From assembly GCA_034376725.1 (NCBI GenBank), contig JAXMJH010000068.1, positions 1 through 10,409 on the forward strand: a stretch of DNA of 10,409 nucleotides. Direction: 5' to 3'. A program made the translations under genes and the position numbers. Under the pieces are notes generated by a model. It ran no database searches. It was not told the DNA's origin and saw only the letters and a program-made list of their open reading frames with translations. Positions 4,600 to 10,409 of the stretch are shown in pieces (the first letter of the stretch is position 1; every line of letters begins with the position of its first letter). This DNA is from UBA11164 sp034376725 (GTDB lineage: Bacteria; Pseudomonadota; Gammaproteobacteria; Xanthomonadales; Xanthomonadaceae).

Positions 4600-7500
4600 A
4601 TGACCTACTCCTTCACCGAAAAAAAGCGCATCCGCAAGGACTTCGGCAAGCGTAAGTCCATCCTGGAGGTGCCATATCTTCTGGCCATCCAGGTCGACTC
4701 GTACCGCGACTTTCTGCAGGCGAATATCGCTGCCGAAGAGCGCGATGACCGAGGCCTGCACGCGGCGCTCAAATCGGTTTTCCCGATCGTCAGCTACAGC
4801 GGAAACGCGGCGCTGGAATACGTCAGCTACCGGCTGGGCGATCCGGCGTTCGACGAGCGCGAGTGCCGCAACCGCGGCCTCAGCTATGGCGCGCCGCTGC
4901 GGGTCACCGTGCGTCTGGTCATTTACGACCGCGAGTCCTCGACCAAGGCGATCAAGTACGTCAAGGAGCAGGAAGTCTATATGGGCGACCTGCCGCTGAT
5001 GACCGGCAACGGTACATTCATCGTCAACGGCACCGAGCGGGTCATCGTCTCCCAGCTGCATCGCAGCCCTGGCGTGTTCTTCGACCACGACAAGGGTAAG
5101 AGCCACAGCTCGGGCAAACTGCTGTTCAACGCGCGGGTCATTCCCTACCGCGGTTCCTGGCTCGACTTCGAGTTCGACCCGCGCGATGCGCTGTTCACCC
5201 GCATCGACCGTCGCCGCAAGTTGCCGGTCACTATCCTGCTGCGCGCGCTCGGTTACGAGAACGAAGAGATGCTGCGCATCTTCCACGACATCAACACCTT
5301 CCATCTGGACAAGGAAGGCCTTGTCGAGCTTGAGCTGGTTGCTGAGCGTCTGCGCGGCGAAACCCTGAGTTTCGACCTGCTGGCCGACGGCAAGGTGCTG
5401 GTCGAAGCCGGCAAGCGCATCACTGCGCGGCACATCAAGCAGCTTCAGGACGCCGGCATTGAAGCGCTGCGCGTGCCCGACGATTACCTCATCGGCCGCG
5501 TGCTGGCCCACGACGTGATCGACTCGGCGACCGGCGAGCTGCTGGCCAGCGCCAACGACGAAATCAGCGACGATCAGCTGGCGGCATTCCGCAAGGCCGG
5601 TGTCGAGACGCTGGGCACCCTGTGGGTCAACGATCTCGACCGCGGGCCGTACATTTCGAACACCCTGCGCATCGATCCGAGCAAGACCCAGCTGGAAGCG
5701 CTGGTCGAAATCTACCGGATGATGCGTCCGGGCGAGCCGCCGACCAAGGATGCGGCGCAGAACCTGTTCTACAACCTGTTCTTCACTTTCGACCGCTACG
5801 ACCTGTCGGCGGTTGGCCGGATGAAGTTCAACCGTCGGGTTGGCCACAAGGAAGTCCTGGGGTCGGGCGTGCTCTACGACCACCGGTTCTTCAGCAGCCG
5901 CAACGACGAAGCCTCCAAAACGCTGGTCGAAGAGCACGGCGAAAGCTCCGACATCCTCGATGTGCTGAACGTGCTGTGCGAGATCCGCAACGGTCGCGGC
6001 TCGGTCGACGATATCGATCACCTGGGTAACCGGCGCGTGCGTTCGGTCGGCGAAATGGCCGAGAACGTGTTCCGCATCGGCCTGGTCCGGGTCGAGCGCG
6101 CTGTGCGCGATCGCCTGTCGATGGCCGAAGCCGACAATCTCAGCCCGCAGGAGCTGATCAACGCCAAGCCGGTGGCGGCCGCGGTCAAGGAGTTCTTCGG
6201 CTCCTCGCAGCTGTCGCAGTTCATGGACCAGAACAATCCGCTGTCGGAAGTCACCCACAAGCGCCGTGTTTCGGCGCTGGGTCCGGGCGGTTTGACCCGC
6301 GAGCGCGCCGGCTTCGAAGTCCGCGACGTTCATCCCACGCATTACGGGCGGGTCTGCACCATCGAAACCCCGGAAGGCCCGAACATCGGCCTGATCAACT
6401 CGCTGGCGGTGTTCGCCCGAACCAACAAGTACGGCTTCCTTGAGACGCCGTACCGGCGTGTGGTCGAAGGCAAGGTGACCGATCAGGTCGAATACCTGTC
6501 GGCAATCGAAGAAAACGATTACGTCATCGCCCAGGCCAACGCCGAGCAGGACGAAAGCGGTCGGCTCAGCGCGCAGTTCGTGGCTTGCCGCTACCAGGGT
6601 GAGTCGCTGCTCAAGCCGCCGTCGGAAATCCAGTTCATGGACGTTTCCCCGATGCAGACGGTCTCGGTGGCGGCGGCACTGGTGCCGTTCCTCGAGCACG
6701 ATGACGCCAACCGCGCGCTGATGGGCGCCAACATGCAGCGTCAGGCGGTCCCGACCCTGCGCTCCGAGAAGCCGCTGGTCGGCACCGGCATCGAGCGTGC
6801 CGTGGCCCGCGACTCCGGCGTGACGGTCAATGCCCTGCGCGGCGGCCTGATCGACCAGTCCGATGCCGGCCGCGTGGTCGTGCGCGTCAATGAAGACGAG
6901 ATCGTCGGCGACAATGATCCGGGCGTGGACATCTACAACCTGGTCAAGTACACCCGCTCCAACCAGAACACCTGCATCAACCAGCGCACGCTGGTCAAGG
7001 TAGGCGATCGGGTCGCTGCCGGCGACGTGCTGGCCGACGGCCCGTCCACCGACATCGGTGAGCTGGCTCTGGGCCAGAACATGCTGGTCGCATTCATGCC
7101 CTGGAACGGCTACAACTTCGAGGACTCCATCCTCATTTCCGAGCGCGTGGTCCAGGAAGACCGACTGACCTCGATCCACATCGAGGAGCTCAACTGCGTT
7201 GCCCGCGACACCAAGCTGGGCCCTGAGGAAATCACTGCCGATATCCCGAACGTGTCCGAGCAGGCGCTTGGCCGGCTCGACGAGTCCGGCGTGGTCTACA
7301 TCGGCGCCGAAGTGCGGGCCGGCGATATCCTGGTCGGCAAGGTCACGCCGAAGGGCGAGAGCCAGCTGACCCCGGAAGAGAAACTGTTGCGCGCGATCTT
7401 CGGCGAAAAGGCGTCCGACGTTAAGGACAGCTCGCTGCGCGTGCCGCCGGGCATGGATGGCACCGTGGTCGACGTGCAGGTGTTCACCCGCGACGGCATC

Positions 7501-8754
7501 GAGAAGGACAAGCGCGCCCGGCAGATCGAAGAAGCCGAAATCAAGCGCGTGAAGAAGGATATGGACGATCAGTTCCGGATTCTCGAAGGCGCCATTTACG
7601 GACGTCTGCGCGGACAGCTGACCGGCCGCGTGGCGAACGGCGGGCCGGCCGGCGTCAAGAAGGGCACGACGTTGACCGATGCCCATCTCGACGCCTTCAG
7701 CAAGGACGATTGGTTCTCGCTGCGCATGAAGGACGAGGATGCCGCCGAGGCGGTCGAGATCGCCCAGCGTCAGCTGACTTCGCACAAGGCCGAGTTCGAC
7801 AAGCGTTTCGCTGAAAAGCGCGGCAAGATCACCGCCGGCGACGACCTCGCCCCGGGCGTGCTGAAGATGGTGAAGGTTTATCTTGCGGTGCGCCGGCGGA
7901 TCCAGCCGGGCGACAAGATGGCCGGACGGCACGGCAACAAGGGCGTCATCTCCAACATCGTCCCGGTTCAGGACATGCCGTTCATGGCCGATGGCACCTC
8001 GGTCGATATCGTGCTCAACCCGCTGGGCGTGCCGAGCCGAATGAACATCGGCCAGATCCTCGAAACCCATCTCAGTTGGGCGGCGAAGGGCCTGGGTCAC
8101 CGTATCCAGGAGATGCTGGAAGCCAGCGCCAAGGTGGCGGAGCTGCGCAAGTTCCTCGACCAAATCTACAACCACGACCGCAAATTGAGTGGAGAGCGGG
8201 TCGACCTGACCGAATTCACCGATGAGCAGTTGCTGGAGATGGCGCGCAATCTGACCACTGGCGTGCCGATGGCGACGCCGGTGTTCGATGGCGCGGCCGA
8301 ACACGAGATCAAGGGCATGCTCAAGCTGGCCGGCCTGCCGGAAAGCGGGCAGACCACGCTGATCGACGGGCGTACCGGCGAGGCGTTCGATCGCCCGGTG
8401 ACCGTGGGCTACATGCACATGCTCAAGCTCAACCATCTGGTCGACGACAAGATGCACGCGCGTTCCACCGGCCCGTACTCGCTGGTTACCCAGCAGCCGC
8501 TGGGCGGCAAGGCACAGTTCGGCGGACAGCGCTTCGGCGAGATGGAAGTCTGGGCGCTGGAAGCCTACGGCGCGGCCTACACCCTGCAGGAAATGCTCAC
8601 CGTCAAATCCGACGATGTGCAGGGCCGAAACCAGATGTACAAGAACATCGTCGATGGCGAACACGAAATCACCGCCGGCATGCCGGAGTCGTTCAACGTG
8701 CTGGTCAAGGAAATTCGCTCGCTCGCCATCAATATGGAGCTGGAGGAGCACTGA
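4600..8754 (+). CDS. rpoB: DNA-directed RNA polymerase subunit beta
   Basis: The beta subunit forms half of the RNA polymerase active-centre cleft. The product is 1384 residues (E. coli 1342; I recall about 1383 in Xanthomonas). Residues 534-561 are the rifampicin-contact region, GSSQLSQFMDQNNP onward. Q540, D543, H553 and S558 match E. coli Q513, D516, H526 and S531, so the site looks wild-type sensitive. VCTIETPEGPNIGLI (585-599) follows, with T587 where E. coli has proline. GDKMAGRHGNK (1104-1114) carries the active-centre lysines K1106 and K1114. The C-terminus has GGQRFGEMEVWALEAYGA (1308-1325), which interacts with beta', and ends INMELEEH. Compared with E. coli there are 27 extra residues before the rifampicin region and about 14 more before the lysine motif. 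The start is chosen on AGGCGG nine bases upstream and the MTYSFTEKKRIRKDFG N-terminus. rpoC follows 136 bases later. Confidence 0.99.
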   Translation: MTYSFTEKKRIRKDFGKRKSILEVPYLLAIQVDSYRDFLQANIAAEERDDRGLHAALKSVFPIVSYSGNAALEYVSYRLGDPAFDERECRNRGLSYGAPLRVTVRLVIYDRESSTKAIKYVKEQEVYMGDLPLMTGNGTFIVNGTERVIVSQLHRSPGVFFDHDKGKSHSSGKLLFNARVIPYRGSWLDFEFDPRDALFTRIDRRRKLPVTILLRALGYENEEMLRIFHDINTFHLDKEGLVELELVAERLRGETLSFDLLADGKVLVEAGKRITARHIKQLQDAGIEALRVPDDYLIGRVLAHDVIDSATGELLASANDEISDDQLAAFRKAGVETLGTLWVNDLDRGPYISNTLRIDPSKTQLEALVEIYRMMRPGEPPTKDAAQNLFYNLFFTFDRYDLSAVGRMKFNRRVGHKEVLGSGVLYDHRFFSSRNDEASKTLVEEHGESSDILDVLNVLCEIRNGRGSVDDIDHLGNRRVRSVGEMAENVFRIGLVRVERAVRDRLSMAEADNLSPQELINAKPVAAAVKEFFGSSQLSQFMDQNNPLSEVTHKRRVSALGPGGLTRERAGFEVRDVHPTHYGRVCTIETPEGPNIGLINSLAVFARTNKYGFLETPYRRVVEGKVTDQVEYLSAIEENDYVIAQANAEQDESGRLSAQFVACRYQGESLLKPPSEIQFMDVSPMQTVSVAAALVPFLEHDDANRALMGANMQRQAVPTLRSEKPLVGTGIERAVARDSGVTVNALRGGLIDQSDAGRVVVRVNEDEIVGDNDPGVDIYNLVKYTRSNQNTCINQRTLVKVGDRVAAGDVLADGPSTDIGELALGQNMLVAFMPWNGYNFEDSILISERVVQEDRLTSIHIEELNCVARDTKLGPEEITADIPNVSEQALGRLDESGVVYIGAEVRAGDILVGKVTPKGESQLTPEEKLLRAIFGEKASDVKDSSLRVPPGMDGTVVDVQVFTRDGIEKDKRARQIEEAEIKRVKKDMDDQFRILEGAIYGRLRGQLTGRVANGGPAGVKKGTTLTDAHLDAFSKDDWFSLRMKDEDAAEAVEIAQRQLTSHKAEFDKRFAEKRGKITAGDDLAPGVLKMVKVYLAVRRRIQPGDKMAGRHGNKGVISNIVPVQDMPFMADGTSVDIVLNPLGVPSRMNIGQILETHLSWAAKGLGHRIQEMLEASAKVAELRKFLDQIYNHDRKLSGERVDLTEFTDEQLLEMARNLTTGVPMATPVFDGAAEHEIKGMLKLAGLPESGQTTLIDGRTGEAFDRPVTVGYMHMLKLNHLVDDKMHARSTGPYSLVTQQPLGGKAQFGGQRFGEMEVWALEAYGAAYTLQEMLTVKSDDVQGRNQMYKNIVDGEHEITAGMPESFNVLVKEIRSLAINMELEEH

Positions 8755-8757
8755 GAG

Positions 8758-8882
8758 CCGGGAATGGGGAATCGTGAATAGGGAATCGTCAACGCCGGCT
8801 TGCTGCCGCCAACGACTCCCGAACAACCGATTCCCCGCTTCGAGCTGCTAACGATTCCCGACTCCCGATTCCCGATTCCCGG
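8758..8882 (+). repeat. Inverted heptamer repeat filling the rpoB-rpoC junction (copy B)
   Basis: The left arm has four heptamers: GGGAATG, GGGAATC, GTGAATA, GGGAATC (8760-8787). The right arm has four: GATTCCC, GACTCCC, GATTCCC, GATTCCC (8853-8880). With flanking CC and GG the arms (8758-8788 with 8852-8882) pair at 27 of 31 positions. The 63-base interior contains two further right-arm-type units (8814-8820, 8829-8835) and a CGGC/GCCG stem (8796-8799, 8805-8808). The element begins three bases after the rpoB stop. Its last two bases are the first two of the rpoC ribosome binding site GGAG (8881-8884). Copy A shares the arms and the core GCCGCC(T)AACGA. Confidence 0.85.
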
Positions 8883-8884
8883 AG
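8881..8884 (+). promoter_or_regulatory. Ribosome binding site of rpoC at the edge of the heptamer repeat
   Basis: GGAG at 8881-8884, six bases before the rpoC ATG, is the only good Shine-Dalgarno sequence at this junction and decides the start. Its first two G are the terminal GG of the repeat's right arm and can pair with CC at 8758-8759, so folding of the repeat partly engages this site. Confidence 0.8.
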
Positions 8885-8890
8885 AAAGCA

Positions 8891-10409
<1,519 letters not shown>

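Noticed and set aside
6199..6279. Possible rifampicin-resistance changes in RpoB
   Set aside because: The contact residues I can align (Q540, D543, H553, S558 and I599) match the wild-type sensitive E. coli residues.
4525..8826. A 1433-codon open frame on the minus strand opposite rpoB
   Set aside because: It lies in exact codon register with rpoB, so its stops would need TTA, CTA or TCA codons on the + strand. These are rare in GC-rich genomes and evidently absent from rpoB. The translation is low-complexity and rich in His, Arg, Val, Leu and Asp, with no recognisable domain. It is a codon-bias shadow.

Overview
The window is the core informational operon tuf - tRNA-Trp - secE - nusG - rplK - rplA - rplJ - rplL - rpoB - rpoC, all on the + strand. 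The left edge cuts tuf at its 5' side and the right edge cuts rpoC at its 3' side. GC content is high (low sixties percent by eye, not computed). The protein sequences, the 1384-residue RpoB, the tRNA-Trp between tuf and secE, and the GGGAATC/GATTCCC heptamer repeats between genes together point to a gammaproteobacterium of the Xanthomonadales/Lysobacterales (Lysobacter- or Xanthomonas-like). The genus cannot be fixed from this window.

Layout: the end of EF-Tu (1-444) is followed by a hairpin and a complete tRNA-Trp with encoded CCA (542-617). SecE (682-1059) and NusG (1071-1664) follow closely. A 162-base spacer holding a long inverted heptamer repeat precedes the L11-L1 pair (rplK 1827-2255, rplA 2259-2957). 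A 368-base gap then contains an L10-leader regulatory RNA and smaller hairpins in front of rplJ (3326-3853) and rplL (3924-4298). A 301-base gap rich in hairpins, probably an attenuation or processing zone, precedes rpoB (4600-8754). A second inverted heptamer repeat fills almost the whole rpoB-rpoC junction, and rpoC (8891 onward) runs off the end.

The genes serve translation elongation (EF-Tu, L11, L1, L10, L12, tRNA-Trp), transcription and transcription-translation coupling (beta, beta', NusG), and protein export (SecE). The hairpins between rplL and rpoB are placed where beta/beta' output could be set apart from that of the ribosomal proteins, and the L10 leader is the expected feedback site for the L10-L12 complex.

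I see no undescribed defence, mobile or biosynthetic system here. The points worth a second look are (1) the heptamer inverted repeats inside an essential operon, one of which reaches into the rpoC ribosome binding site; (2) a near-tandem 33-base duplication in rplJ that lengthens the L12-binding helix of L10; (3) competing hairpins between rplL and rpoB; and (4) a short out-of-frame reading frame with a strong ribosome binding site overlapping the rplJ start. Very long open frames on the opposite strand of rpoB and rpoC are codon-bias shadows.
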